The translations under genes and the position numbers were made by a program. From NCBI RefSeq assembly GCF_007004135.1, contig NZ_VJMG01000021.1:124001-188000 (forward strand): a stretch of DNA of 64,000 nt, read 5' to 3'. This DNA is from Affinirhizobium straminoryzae (GTDB lineage: Bacteria; Pseudomonadota; Alphaproteobacteria; Rhizobiales; Rhizobiaceae). Under the pieces are notes generated by a model, which worked only from the letters and a program-made list of their open reading frames with translations, searched no databases and was not told where the DNA came from. Position 1 is the stretch's first letter; each line of letters starts with the position of its first letter. Positions 9,632 to 18,214 of this stretch are shown here, piece by piece.

Positions 9632-10531
9632 TTAGCTGCCCTTGGTCATGGCGGCGGCGAGCTGGTCCACGTTGTAGCGGAACATCTTTTCATAAGTGGG
9701 CGCCGGGCCCTTGGCCTTGGAGAGCGATTCCACGTAAAGCTCGCCGCCCGGCTCGGCACCGGTGGCCTTGGCCACCTGCTTGACGAGACGCGGATCGTTG
9801 GAGTTTTCGAAGAAGTAGGTCTTCACGTGCTCGGCCTTGATCTGGTCGATCAGCTTGGCAACGTCGGTGGCGGCAGCCTCGCTTTCGGTGGAGATGCCGA
9901 GTGGCGCCAGGAAGGTTACCTTGTATTCGCGGCCGAAATAGCCGAAGGCGTCATGGCTGGTCAGCACCTTGCGGCGGTCCTCCGGCACCTTGCCGATCTT
10001 GTCGCGCGCATAGGCGTCCATGGCGTCGAGCTTCTTGGCATAGGCTTCGGCATTGGCCTTGAAGGTAGCGGCGTCGGCCGGATCGGCGGCGGAAAGCGCC
10101 TTTTCGATATTGGCGACCCAGACCTTCACGTTGACCGGGCTGTTCCACACATGCGGATCAGTGACGGTCTTGCCGTCCTCTTCCATGGTGCGGGTGTTGA
10201 CGCCTTCCGAGGCGGTGACCGGCTTGCCCTTGAAGCCGGACGCCGTGATCAGCCGATCCATCCAGCCTTCCAGGCCTTCGCCGCTGACGAAGACGACATC
10301 GGCTTCCTTCAGCTTCTTGGCGTCGCTTGGCGACGGCTCGAATTCGTGGGGGTCGCCATCGGGGCCGACTAGGCTTGCGACATGCACCTTGTCGCCGCCG
10401 ACCTGATGGACGACATCGGCCAGCACGGTGAAGGAGGCCACCGCCTTCAGCTCCGCCGCAGAAACGGGCGCGGAGAGGGCAAGCAGGGCAGGACCGGCCG
10501 CAGCGGCCAGCAGCAGGGAACGGAGGGACAT
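9632..10531 (-). CDS. Metal (Zn/Mn) ABC transporter substrate-binding protein, AztC/ZnuA-like
   Basis: The periplasmic binding protein of the divalent-metal ABC transporter encoded with the next two genes. The 299-residue precursor has a signal peptide (cleavage after about residue 26, VSAAEL) and cluster A-I metal ligands H62 (DPHEFEPS), H127 (DPHVWNSP) and H193 (TSHDAFGYF). The expected fourth ligand, usually Asp in a DSL segment, is Glu in LYVESL. The histidine-rich loop of ZnuA is absent; the corresponding stretch is short. The ATPase-permease-binding protein order resembles the AztABC zinc system; manganese cannot be excluded. Confidence 0.88.
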   Translation of the reverse strand: MSLRSLLLAAAAGPALLALSAPVSAAELKAVASFTVLADVVHQVGGDKVHVASLVGPDGDPHEFEPSPSDAKKLKEADVVFVSGEGLEGWMDRLITASGFKGKPVTASEGVNTRTMEEDGKTVTDPHVWNSPVNVKVWVANIEKALSAADPADAATFKANAEAYAKKLDAMDAYARDKIGKVPEDRRKVLTSHDAFGYFGREYKVTFLAPLGISTESEAAATDVAKLIDQIKAEHVKTYFFENSNDPRLVKQVAKATGAEPGGELYVESLSKAKGPAPTYEKMFRYNVDQLAAAMTKGS

Positions 10532-10550
10532 CGGAAGATTCTCCTTCGGG

Positions 10551-11423
10551 TTAGCCCGTCAGATGCGGGCGGGGGAAATAGCGCCGGGCAAGGCCGGAGG
10601 GCGCAATGAGGATCGAGAGGCCGTAGAACAGCGCGGCGGTGACGATGATCGTCGGGCCGGAGGCAAGCTCCAGGTGATAGGAGGCGATGAGGCCGAGATA
10701 GCCGGAGAGAAGGGCGGTGACGGAGGCGATCGCCAGCATCACCGGCAGGGTGCGCGACCACAGCTGCGCGATCGCCGCCGGCAGCATCATCAGGCCAACC
10801 GCCATCAGCGTGCCGAGCGCCTGGAAGCTCGCAACGAGGTTCAGCACCACCAGCACCAGGAAGGCGACGTGATAAAGCGGCCCGCGACCGCCAACGGCGC
10901 GGAGAAAACCGGGGTCGAAGCATTCGGCAACGAGCGGTCGGTAGATCAGCGCCAGCGCCACCAGCGTGACGGAGGTGATGGTGCCGATCTCGATCAAGGC
11001 ATCGGAATCGATCGCCAGAATGGTGCCGAACAGCACGTGCAGCAGGTCGATGTTGGAGCCGCGCAGCGAGACGATCAGCACGCCGAGCGCGAGCGAGGTG
11101 AGGTAGAAACTGGCAAAGCTCGCATCTTCGGCAAGGCTTGTGGCGCGGCTGACGACGCCGGCCAGCAGCGCAACGGAGAGGCCGGCGATCAGCCCGCCGA
11201 TCCCCATCGCCGTCAGCGAGAGCGAGCCCGCGACGAGATAGCCGATGGCCGCGCCCGGCAGCACCGCATGGCTCAGCGCATCGCCCATCAGGCTCATGCG
11301 CCGCATCATCAGGAAGACGCCGATCGGCCCGCAGCCGAGCGACAGGCAGAGGCAGGCAACCAGCGCCCGGCGCATGAAGCCGTAATCGGCAAGGGGCGCG
11401 AGAAAGAGATCGTAGAGGCTCAT
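10551..11423 (-). CDS. Metal ABC transporter permease (AztB/ZnuB-like)
   Basis: A 290-residue polytopic membrane protein of the ABC-3 permease family (ZnuB/MntB/AztB), with eight or nine hydrophobic helices. Typical segments are GDALSHAVLPGAAIGYLVAG (the family signature with the conserved His) and LMMLPAAIAQLWSR. It overlaps the preceding ATPase gene by four bases and is followed after 19 bases by the binding-protein gene, so the three form one operon on the minus strand. Substrate inferred as zinc or manganese from the binding protein. Confidence 0.93.
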   Translation of the reverse strand: MSLYDLFLAPLADYGFMRRALVACLCLSLGCGPIGVFLMMRRMSLMGDALSHAVLPGAAIGYLVAGSLSLTAMGIGGLIAGLSVALLAGVVSRATSLAEDASFASFYLTSLALGVLIVSLRGSNIDLLHVLFGTILAIDSDALIEIGTITSVTLVALALIYRPLVAECFDPGFLRAVGGRGPLYHVAFLVLVVLNLVASFQALGTLMAVGLMMLPAAIAQLWSRTLPVMLAIASVTALLSGYLGLIASYHLELASGPTIIVTAALFYGLSILIAPSGLARRYFPRPHLTG

Positions 11424-12190
11424 GCGGCGGGCTCGCAGACGGGGGCGGTCTCGTCCCAGCGCTCGGCCATGGCGCGCGCCTTCAGAAGATTGGCGGGCGC
11501 CATCACCTCGGTGGTCGGGCCCCAGCCGATCAGTTCGCGGGCAATCAGCAGGGTTTCCGGAAAATGACTGCGCACCTGCTCGAAATCATGCAGCACCGCC
11601 ACCACCGTGCGGCCTTCGCCATGCCAGCGGCTGACCAGCGCCAGCAGGTCGTGCGTGGTGCGGGCATCGATTGCGGTAAAGGGCTCGTCCAGCAGGATCA
11701 GCCGCGCCTCCTGCATCAGCAGCCGGGCAAACAGCACGCGCTGGAACTGGCCGGCCGACAGCGAGCCGATCGGCCGGCGCTCGAAGCCGTCGAGGCCGAC
11801 GGTGGACAGCGCCTCCTGCGCCCGCTCCCGCGCCGCCCTTGCCACACGTCCGAAGGCGCCGCTCTGGTGCCAGTCGCCGAGAAGCACGGTATCCAGAACA
11901 TTGATCGGAAAGCGCCGGTTGATCTCGGCGGCCTGCGGCAGGTAACCGATGTCGCGGGCTGCAAGTCCATGCTCGATGCGGCCTTCCGCCGGGCGAAGCT
12001 CGCCGACGATGGCCTTCAGCAGCGTGGATTTGCCAGCACCGTTCGGCCCGGCAATCGCCGTCAGGCTGCCGGCCTTCAGCGTGCCGGACACATGATGCAC
12101 GGCCGGATGGCGATCATAGGTCACCGTCAGGTTTTGCAGGGTCAGCGCCGCGCCGCGCTCCGCTGCGGCTTTCGTCGTCGCGCCGCTCAT
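11420..12190 (-). CDS. Metal ABC transporter ATP-binding protein (AztA/ZnuC-like)
   Basis: The ATPase of the metal importer. The 256-residue protein has Walker A GPNGAGKSTLLKA, the Q-loop YLPQAAEINRRFP, the ABC signature LSAGQFQRVLFAR and Walker B LILLDEPFTAID. The ATG at 12190 was chosen because it overlaps the stop of the 40-residue upstream peptide gene (ATGA) and gives the normal ATPase length; an upstream in-frame extension would run antisense over that peptide's promoter with no family resemblance. It is translated before the permease, with a four-base overlap. Confidence 0.93.
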   Translation of the reverse strand: MSGATTKAAAERGAALTLQNLTVTYDRHPAVHHVSGTLKAGSLTAIAGPNGAGKSTLLKAIVGELRPAEGRIEHGLAARDIGYLPQAAEINRRFPINVLDTVLLGDWHQSGAFGRVARAARERAQEALSTVGLDGFERRPIGSLSAGQFQRVLFARLLMQEARLILLDEPFTAIDARTTHDLLALVSRWHGEGRTVVAVLHDFEQVRSHFPETLLIARELIGWGPTTEVMAPANLLKARAMAERWDETAPVCEPAA

Positions 12191-12309
12191 GGCAGGGCCA
12201 CCGCCCAGGAGATGGCAAGCCACAGGCCGCCGATCAGCACGAGGGCGACAGCTGCCCGGGAAAGCGCTGCCTGCTGCAACAGGCTGAAGGGGGAGGGGGA
12301 TCGGGACAT
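12187..12309 (-). CDS. 40-residue single-helix peptide leading the metal transporter operon
   Basis: A micro-gene that starts with ATG at 12309 and ends in a TGA that overlaps the ATPase start by four bases. The product begins MSRSPSPFSLLQQAALSRAA and has one hydrophobic helix near its end (VALVLIGGLWLAISWAVALP). It lies just downstream of the candidate metal operator at 12343-12355. The coupling to the ATPase gene and the membrane-helix composition argue that it is a real small protein or a coupling leader of the transporter. I do not recognise a family; the call rests on position, start/stop overlap and composition. Confidence 0.55.
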   Translation of the reverse strand: MSRSPSPFSLLQQAALSRAAVALVLIGGLWLAISWAVALP

Positions 12310-12324
12310 GCAGTGCCTTCGTCA

Positions 12325-12355
12325 TGTAACTTTGTAACATTGGTTATGTTATAAC
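12325..12355. promoter_or_regulatory. Candidate metal-regulator (Zur/Fur-type) operator
   Basis: Upstream of the metal transporter operon lies GTTAT-N3-ATAAC (12343-12355), a 5-3-5 inverted repeat, preceded by two GTAAC boxes (12325-12340). The AT-rich GTTAT/ATAAC half-sites resemble alphaproteobacterial Zur-type boxes. The site lies 34 bases before the micro-gene start on the minus strand and is shared with the start of the divergent MarR gene region. Confidence 0.5.
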
Positions 12356-12410
12356 GATTGCGGCGGAAACATGGCTGGCTCTGTGTCTTCCTCTTGCATT
12401 TGTCAAACTG

Positions 12411-12424
12411 CGGGTATATGCACG
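12411..12424. promoter_or_regulatory. Candidate MarR autoregulatory operator
   Basis: CGGGTATATGCACG overlaps the first possible start codon of the MarR gene and matches the perfect palindrome upstream of the MFS gene (12865-12878) at 12 of 14 positions. A matching pair of sites, one at the regulator and one at its neighbour, is the usual MarR arrangement. Confidence 0.55.
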
Positions 12425-12843
12425 TATCTATGTCCAATGCCTCCTGCCACTGCATCGCGCTACGCAAGGCGACCCGCAAGCTGTCTTCGCTTTACGATGC
12501 GGCGCTTGCACCGCTCGGCATCAATGTCGGTCAGTTCAGCCTGTTGAGGCGTGTCCGGCGGTTCGGGCCGGTCTCGCTGACGGATCTGGCCGAGTATCTG
12601 GATCTCGACCGCTCCACGGTGGGACGCAATACGAAGGTGCTGGAGCGCATGGGCCTTCTCACCGTCGCGACCGGACGGGACCAGCGCGAGGCCCTTCTGT
12701 CGCTGACGGACGCCGGCCGGCAGGTGGTGGAGGATGGCGCGCCGCTCTGGGATGCGGTGCAAGGCAATATCGAGACGCGGCTGGGGGCGGAAAGGCTCGC
12801 CCAGCTGCATGACATTCTGAACGATATCCAGACCGACTGCTGA
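12418..12843 (+). CDS. MarR family transcriptional regulator
   Basis: A 141-residue winged-helix DNA-binding protein. The recognition region VSLTDLAEYLDLDRSTVGRNTKVLERMGLL and the following wing with the DQREALLSLTDAG segment are typical of MarR. A Cys-His-Cys cluster lies near the N-terminus (SNASCHCIALRKATRK) and the last residue is also Cys, which would suit a redox or metal response, though this is inference. The start is uncertain: ATG 12418 or ATG 12430, both without a clear ribosome site; the operator at 12411-12424 would favour 12430. It probably controls the downstream MFS gene. Confidence 0.9.
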   Translation: MHVSMSNASCHCIALRKATRKLSSLYDAALAPLGINVGQFSLLRRVRRFGPVSLTDLAEYLDLDRSTVGRNTKVLERMGLLTVATGRDQREALLSLTDAGRQVVEDGAPLWDAVQGNIETRLGAERLAQLHDILNDIQTDC

Positions 12844-12864
12844 ACCATCGCCCGCACCTTTAAG

Positions 12865-12878
12865 CGGGCATATGCCCG
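12865..12878. promoter_or_regulatory. Perfect palindrome, candidate MarR operator for the MFS gene
   Basis: CGGGCATATGCCCG is an exact 14-bp palindrome in the 126-base gap between the MarR gene and the MFS transporter. Its near-copy overlaps the MarR start, so this is the likely operator through which the regulator represses the transporter. Confidence 0.6.
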
Positions 12879-12969
12879 TAAAATCCGGAACACACCCGCC
12901 CTGCCACGGCCCCGCTGCAAAGGCTCCTCTGCCTCGGCCCCTCTGGCGAACACGCAAAGGACGAACATC

Positions 12970-14265
12970 ATGATTTCCACCCGTGTCGCCCGCTGGATGG
13001 CGCACCGAAACCTGCATTATGGCTGGGTGGTCGCGGCGACCACCTTTCTCACCATGCTCGCCACGGCCGGCGCCATGGGCTCGGCCGGCGTGATGATCCA
13101 GCCGCTGCATCAGGAATTCGGCTGGGACATTGCCGAGATCTCCACCGCCATGGCGGTGCGTCTCGTGCTGTTCGGCCTGCTCGGCCCGTTTGCCGCCGCC
13201 TTCATGAACCATTTTGGCGTGCGCCAGGTGGTGGCGACGGCACTGTCCCTGATCTTTGCCGGCATCGTCGCCTCGATGTTCATGACGAAGGTCTGGCAAT
13301 TGCTGCTGCTGTGGGGCGTCGTGGTCGGCGTCGGCACCGGCATGACGGCGCTCGTGCTGGGCGCCACCGTCGCAACCCGCTGGTTTTCCAAGCGGCGCGG
13401 CCTCGTGGTCGGCCTGATGACGGCGAGCAATGCCACCGGCCAGCTGGTCTTCCTACCGATCCTCGCCGCGCTGACGGAAGCCTATGGCTGGCGCGCGGCG
13501 CTGACGCTGTCTGTCACCGTCATCGCGGCCGCCATGCTGCTGGTGCTTGCCCTGATGCGTGATCATCCGGCCGATCTCGGCCTTGCCCCCTATGGCGAAA
13601 CGCAGGTGACAAAGCCCGTCAGGCAGGATCACAAGCTTCTGGCCACGCTCGCCTCGCCGCTGATCACGCTGAAAAGCGTCTCGAACAATCCGGTGTTCTG
13701 GGCGCTGTTCGGCACCTTCTTCGTCTGCGGCCTCTCCACCAACGGCCTCATCCAGACGCACTGGATCTCGATCTGCGGCGATTTCGGCATGGCGGCGGTG
13801 ACCGCGGCCGGAACGCTTGCCGTCATCGGCATGTTCGATTTCGTCGGCACGATCTTCGCCGGCTGGCTGTCGGACCGGTTCGACAACCGCGTGCTGCTGT
13901 TCTGGTTCTATGGCCTGCGCGGCCTCTCGCTGATCTACCTGTCCTTTTCCGGCTTCAGCGTGATCGAGCTGTCGGTCTTTGCGGTTTTCTATGGGCTGGA
14001 TTGGGTGGCCACCGTGCCGCCGACGGTCAAGCTCGCGGCGGAAAACTTCGGCCGTGAAAAGGCGGGTCTCGTGTTCGGCTGGGTGTTTACCGGCCATCAG
14101 ATCGGTGCGGCCACCGCCGCCTTCGGCGCCGGCTATTTCCGCAGCGATTTCGATACCTATATGCCCGCGCTGCAGATTGCTGGCGTCATGTGCATCCTGG
14201 CGGCACTTGTCGTCATGCTGCTGAAGAAGCCGGCACGGCCGCAGCCGCTCCCGCAGGCGGCCTGA
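12970..14265 (+). CDS. MFS transporter (monocarboxylate-transporter-like)
   Basis: A 431-residue major facilitator superfamily protein with twelve hydrophobic helices. It opens with HRNLHYGWVVAATTFLTML and carries ATRWFSKRRGLVVGLMTASNATGQ at the first-half cytoplasmic loop, features of the oxalate/formate and monocarboxylate transporter branch. The substrate is unknown. The gene follows a ribosome site (AAAGGACG) and lies 126 bases after the MarR gene, with a perfect palindrome in between. It ends just before a strong bidirectional terminator. Regulation by the adjacent MarR protein is inferred. Confidence 0.9.
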   Translation: MISTRVARWMAHRNLHYGWVVAATTFLTMLATAGAMGSAGVMIQPLHQEFGWDIAEISTAMAVRLVLFGLLGPFAAAFMNHFGVRQVVATALSLIFAGIVASMFMTKVWQLLLLWGVVVGVGTGMTALVLGATVATRWFSKRRGLVVGLMTASNATGQLVFLPILAALTEAYGWRAALTLSVTVIAAAMLLVLALMRDHPADLGLAPYGETQVTKPVRQDHKLLATLASPLITLKSVSNNPVFWALFGTFFVCGLSTNGLIQTHWISICGDFGMAAVTAAGTLAVIGMFDFVGTIFAGWLSDRFDNRVLLFWFYGLRGLSLIYLSFSGFSVIELSVFAVFYGLDWVATVPPTVKLAAENFGREKAGLVFGWVFTGHQIGAATAAFGAGYFRSDFDTYMPALQIAGVMCILAALVVMLLKKPARPQPLPQAA

Positions 14266-14278
14266 GGAGGCACAATGC

Positions 14279-14317
14279 GGAAGGGGGAGAGGCATCGCCT
14301 CTCCCCCTTCCTTGTTT
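14279..14317. terminator. Strong terminator between MFS gene and chemoreceptor
   Basis: A perfect 15-bp stem (GGAAGGGGGAGAGGC / GCCTCTCCCCCTTCC) with a three-base loop, followed on the plus strand by TTGTTT. It separates the MFS gene from the convergent chemoreceptor gene and could serve both. Confidence 0.85.
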
Positions 14318-14338
14318 GCGTCAGCGTCGGGCGAGCGC

Positions 14339-16282
14339 TCAGAACTCTTCCCAGCTTTCGGCGGCTGGACCGCCGCCGCCAGTGATCGCGCCGGCGACCT
14401 TGGCCATCATGCGGCGGGCCGGGGAGGGGGCGGCAGCCGGGGCATGGCCGGCCCGCACCGCTTCCGGCCGGCGGGGAAGGCCAGCATCACTGGCGCCAAG
14501 GCGGAAGTCGGCGATGATGTCGCGCAAACGGCGCACTTCGCCAGCAAGCGAGGAACTGGCGGCGGTGGATTCTTCCACCATCGCGGCGTTCTGCTGCGTG
14601 GTCTGGTCCATCTGGTTGACGGCGGTGTTGACCTCGGCGAGACCGACCGACTGTTCCTTGGCAGAGGTGGCAATTGCATCGAGCTGGGTGTTGATCGCGA
14701 TGACCTGGTCCTCGATCACCTTCAGCACGTCACCGGTTTCCTGAACCAGCCGCACGCCGGTGGAGACTTCGTCGACCGAGTTGCGGATGAGATCCTTGAT
14801 CTCCTTGGCAGCCTGGGCGGAGCGCTGGGCAAGCTCGCGGACTTCCTGGGCAACGACGGCAAAACCCTTGCCGGCTTCACCGGCGCGCGCCGCTTCCACG
14901 CCGGCATTCAGCGCCAGCAGGTTGGTCTGGAAGGCGATCTCGTCGATCACGCCGATGATCGAGGAAATCTGGTTGGAGGACTGCTCGATACGCTGCATGG
15001 CGGAGACGGCATTGGAGACCACCTCGCCGGAGCGGCGGGCCGACTTGTTGGCTTCCATCGCGACGTGACGGGCTTCCTCGGTGCGCTTGGAGGCATTCGC
15101 CACATTGGTGGTGATCTGATCCAGGGCGGCGGCGGTTTCTTCCAGCGACGCGGCCTGCTGCTCGGTGCGTTTGGAGAGATCCTCGGCGCTCTGGCTGATC
15201 TCGCGGGCGCCGCTGTCGATCGAGCCGGTGGCATCGGCGACGGTGCGCAGGCTGTCGGCGAGCTGCTTCACGGCGGCGTTGAAGTCGGCGCGCAGCGTTT
15301 CGAAGTCGGAGGCGAAGGGCTCGTTGAGGCGGAAGGTCAGGTCACCGCTGGAGAGATGCTTGAGACCCTCGGCGAGACCGGAGGTGGCCTGCGCCATCTC
15401 CTTGGCGCGCTGGCGCTCTGCTTCGGCGGCGCGGGCGCGTTCGGCCTCGCTGGCGCTGCGGTTGCTCTCTGCGTCGCGTTCCATGTCGCGGGCCCTCAGG
15501 CCATTGTCCTTGAAGACCTGCACGGCCTTGGCCATGCCGCCGATCTCGTCGCCGCGATCGGTCTCGTTCACGACCACCGTCAGATCGCCCTTGGCAAGCG
15601 TCTTCATCGTCTCCGACAGCGTGCCGATCGGACGCGTGACCCAGGCGCGGATGGCGAAATAGCCAAGCGCCAGAACGATCACCAGCGCACCGACGACCAC
15701 CGCCATGGTGAAGACGGCGGAACGGGCCACCATGTCGGACAGGCGGTCGCTTTCTGCCGCGGACGAATCCACCACCGCCGTCGTGACCGCCGTGAACTTG
15801 GGCGAGATCACGCCGAAGGACGGCTGGCACTTTTCCAGGAACAGTTGCTGGGAAGCGATGATTTCGGGTTCCGTCGTCGAGGCGCGGCCTGCGGCAATGG
15901 CGGGCGCGCAGATCTCGTTGATGATGCGCAGACCCTCCGCCTTCAGCTGCGGGATTTCCGTCTTGGAAGGCAGGGCAGCGGCGGCGATGTCCATATACTT
16001 GATGAACTGGTCCTGCACATCCTTCAGCGATGCGTCTGCCTTGTTGTTCAGCTCTTCGCTGCGCGACATCAGGATGTCGCCGATGTTGCCGCGCACGGCC
16101 TGCAGCGCGCGATTGGAGCGCGCGAGATAGATGCCGGCCTTGGCTTCGCCGTCCAGGAGTTGGCTATAGCTCGTATCCACCATGAACAATTGCCGGTTCT
16201 GGTAGAAGGAAATGCCAAGGGTCATCACGCCGAAGCCGGCGATGATGAGCAGAAACTTTCCGATGATCGATAGGTTGCGCAC
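14339..16282 (-). CDS. Methyl-accepting chemotaxis protein
   Basis: A 647-residue chemoreceptor. An N-terminal helix (about residues 7-27) and a second near residues 190-212 bracket a periplasmic, mainly helical sensor domain resembling a four-helix bundle. HAMP follows, then an extended linker and the signalling domain with the conserved tip [21 protein letters not shown] and [16 protein letters not shown]. The last five residues SWEEF fit the xWxxF tether used to bind CheR or CheB, so the protein is probably well adapted by methylation. The ligand is unknown. Confidence 0.95.
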   Translation of the reverse strand: MRNLSIIGKFLLIIAGFGVMTLGISFYQNRQLFMVDTSYSQLLDGEAKAGIYLARSNRALQAVRGNIGDILMSRSEELNNKADASLKDVQDQFIKYMDIAAAALPSKTEIPQLKAEGLRIINEICAPAIAAGRASTTEPEIIASQQLFLEKCQPSFGVISPKFTAVTTAVVDSSAAESDRLSDMVARSAVFTMAVVVGALVIVLALGYFAIRAWVTRPIGTLSETMKTLAKGDLTVVVNETDRGDEIGGMAKAVQVFKDNGLRARDMERDAESNRSASEAERARAAEAERQRAKEMAQATSGLAEGLKHLSSGDLTFRLNEPFASDFETLRADFNAAVKQLADSLRTVADATGSIDSGAREISQSAEDLSKRTEQQAASLEETAAALDQITTNVANASKRTEEARHVAMEANKSARRSGEVVSNAVSAMQRIEQSSNQISSIIGVIDEIAFQTNLLALNAGVEAARAGEAGKGFAVVAQEVRELAQRSAQAAKEIKDLIRNSVDEVSTGVRLVQETGDVLKVIEDQVIAINTQLDAIATSAKEQSVGLAEVNTAVNQMDQTTQQNAAMVEESTAASSSLAGEVRRLRDIIADFRLGASDAGLPRRPEAVRAGHAPAAAPSPARRMMAKVAGAITGGGGPAAESWEEF

Positions 16283-16528
16283 GTTGACCTCTGAATCTGG
16301 CGGGCATGGGCAGCCGTCGAGATGTCATTCCCGGTCTGGCGGCTGGATGGTGCGCTGCCCTGTCTCAGTGCCGGTGCCACGAGGCCCCGCACATGCCGGA
16401 ACGCACGCCAAATCGCATTGCCTGATGCAATATCGTATTTTAGCGATACCTATATTAGGTAGACAAGCTTAGGAAATGCTTAATGTCGCCCGAGGCGTCA
16501 TGCGCGCGCAGGGGGCGTGTCGCAACGA
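16283..16528. other. Spacer upstream of the chemoreceptor
   Basis: No gene is supported here. The stretch from about 16415 to 16475 is locally AT-rich (GCAATATCGTATTTTAGCG and TATATTAGGTAG) and probably contains the minus-strand promoter of the chemoreceptor gene. I cannot assign exact -35 and -10 boxes. Confidence 0.4.
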
Positions 16529-16554
16529 AAAAAGCGGCCCTTGCGGACCGCTTT
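16527..16554 (-). terminator. Intrinsic terminator of the peroxiredoxin gene
   Basis: Read on the minus strand, AAAGCGGTCC-GCAA-GGGCCGCTTT forms a 10-bp stem with one G-U-compatible mismatch and runs into a TTTTTT tract. It is 26 bases after the peroxiredoxin stop. Confidence 0.85.
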
Positions 16555-16579
16555 CTGTCGGCAAACCCGGCCTTCGGGC

Positions 16580-17065
16580 TCAGAGCTGTTCCAGCATGGC
16601 CGCGGCGCCGGAAACAGTCGCCTGACCGGCATTTTCCTCGATGTTGAGCGACTTCACCACGCCGTCCTCGACCAGCATGGAATAGCGCTTGGAGCGCGTG
16701 CCGAGACCGGCTGCCGACAGATCCATGTCGAGGCCGAGCGCCTTGGTGAAGGAGGCGTCCCAGTCGGACAGGAAGTGGATCTTGCCCGCGCCGCCGCTCT
16801 TTTCCGCCCAGGCGCCCATCACGAACCAGTCGTTGACGGCGAGAACCGCGATGTCGTCCACGCCGCGCTCCAGCAGCGCATCGCGGTTTTCCAGATAGCC
16901 CGGAAGGTGGTTCATGGAGCAGGTGGGGGTGAAGGCGCCCGGCACCGCAAACAGCACCACCTTCTTGCCCTTGAACAGGTCCGAGGTCGTGACCTCGACC
17001 GGGCCATCGCTGGTCTTTTCCTTGAAGGTGGCGGCAGGCAGGGTATCGCCGACGGTAATCGTCAT
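16580..17065 (-). CDS. Peroxiredoxin (Prx5/glutaredoxin-dependent type)
   Basis: A 161-residue thiol peroxidase of the Prx5 subfamily that reduces hydrogen peroxide and organic hydroperoxides. The peroxidatic cysteine is C49 in VPGAFTPTCS. The sequence then runs NHLPGYL, VNDWFVMGAWAE and FLSDWDASFTKALGLDMDL, all characteristic of the subfamily. There is no fused glutaredoxin domain, so an external thiol donor is needed. It is transcribed from the minus strand, 60 bases after the DsbD-N-like gene; the two may form a small redox pair. Confidence 0.94.
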   Translation of the reverse strand: MTITVGDTLPAATFKEKTSDGPVEVTTSDLFKGKKVVLFAVPGAFTPTCSMNHLPGYLENRDALLERGVDDIAVLAVNDWFVMGAWAEKSGGAGKIHFLSDWDASFTKALGLDMDLSAAGLGTRSKRYSMLVEDGVVKSLNIEENAGQATVSGAAAMLEQL

Positions 17066-17125
17066 GATGGTCTCCTTGATGGCAAATGGCAGGCAGGCAA
17101 TGTCGACCGCGACTATAGAGCGGGC

Positions 17126-17971
17126 TCAATCGAAGGCAAGCTTGGTTTCCATGGCACGGTTGCCGGCAATCACCAGAATGTCCCAGTGCTTGTCGGTGGT
17201 GGCGCTTTCTCCGGGCGGATGCTTGCCGAATGGCATGTCCACGACATACAATCCCTCGATGCGCCGCGGGCTTGCCTGGTCAAAGAGAACCCGTCCGCCG
17301 GGCGTCGCCACGAAGATCTGCGGCTTCTCCACGCCTTCCGGCAACCTCAGGGCCAGGCTCAGTTTCTCGCGTCCATTCGCAACCATGTAGTGGGTCACGC
17401 TGAAATCGTCGGAGGGCTTTTCCGGCAGCTTGCGCCGGGCCTCGTCGAGGATCAGGTTTTCCTCCAGCGGCAGGCCGTTCGCCCGGGTCAGATCCACCTC
17501 GAAATCCGCCTGGAAGGGAATGCAGATGTTGCGGCAGAGCCCGATGAAGGCGCTGGCATGGATCTTCAGCGGCGCTGAGGGGTCGGCCACCTTCAGGGTG
17601 AAGGGAAGGGTGACCGCATGGTCATAGCCGAGATCCTTGATCCCGCCGGCATCGAACAGGCTGGGCACCGGGAAATCCATCTTTTCCAGCGTGATTCCGT
17701 TGCCGGGCGACACCACGACCTGCGGGGGGATGCCGGCCTGGCCGGGTTCCTTCCAGTAGGTGATCCAGCCGCGCGTCGGCTCGATCTGCAGGGCGCCCTG
17801 CACGGTTCCGTCAGCGGTTGCCGGCAGCGCGATGATTCGCATGCGCCCGCCATCATTCTGCGCCCAGTTGCTGGTGGCCGCCTGCGTGCCATGTGCCGGA
17901 AGCAGGGCTGTCGCCGCCAGCAGGGCAGCACTCGCATGACGACGGAAAGAAAGGCGCAGTTTGATGCTCAT
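17126..17971 (-). CDS. Secreted stand-alone DsbD N-terminal-domain-like protein
   Basis: A 281-residue exported protein with a signal peptide (hydrophobic segment about residues 13-28, cleavage near HGTQA) and a domain resembling the N-terminal periplasmic domain of DsbD, which passes electrons to periplasmic thiol proteins. A cysteine pair lies in SAFIGLCRNICIPFQADF, the position of the redox pair in that family. The membrane and thioredoxin domains of full DsbD are missing, so it must work with a separate transmembrane partner, such as a CcdA-like protein, not found in this window. The adjoining peroxiredoxin supports a redox role. Confidence 0.82.
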   Translation of the reverse strand: MSIKLRLSFRRHASAALLAATALLPAHGTQAATSNWAQNDGGRMRIIALPATADGTVQGALQIEPTRGWITYWKEPGQAGIPPQVVVSPGNGITLEKMDFPVPSLFDAGGIKDLGYDHAVTLPFTLKVADPSAPLKIHASAFIGLCRNICIPFQADFEVDLTRANGLPLEENLILDEARRKLPEKPSDDFSVTHYMVANGREKLSLALRLPEGVEKPQIFVATPGGRVLFDQASPRRIEGLYVVDMPFGKHPPGESATTDKHWDILVIAGNRAMETKLAFD

Positions 17972-18214
17972 GTCCCGAGATTTAGCCGAGCGATACGGCC
18001 GCTTCCAGTCACAAGCGTGAAAGCGGCATCATTTTCGGTTGATTGCAGATAAGGCCTGCCCCATGTTGGTTGGGTGTGGATTGTTCGGCACGCGCTGGAT
18101 GCGGGTTTTGCGATCCGCCGCATCCGGTGCCCGCCCCCGGATCCTGGTGTCCGGGATCCACATTTGTTGAAGCCGCCCCGCCCGAGGGCCGGGCCTACCG
18201 CTCAAGGAGGCACG

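Noticed and set aside
14312-16273. A 653-codon plus-strand frame opposite the chemoreceptor
   Set aside because: Gly/Leu/His-rich shadow of a convincing methyl-accepting protein on the minus strand.
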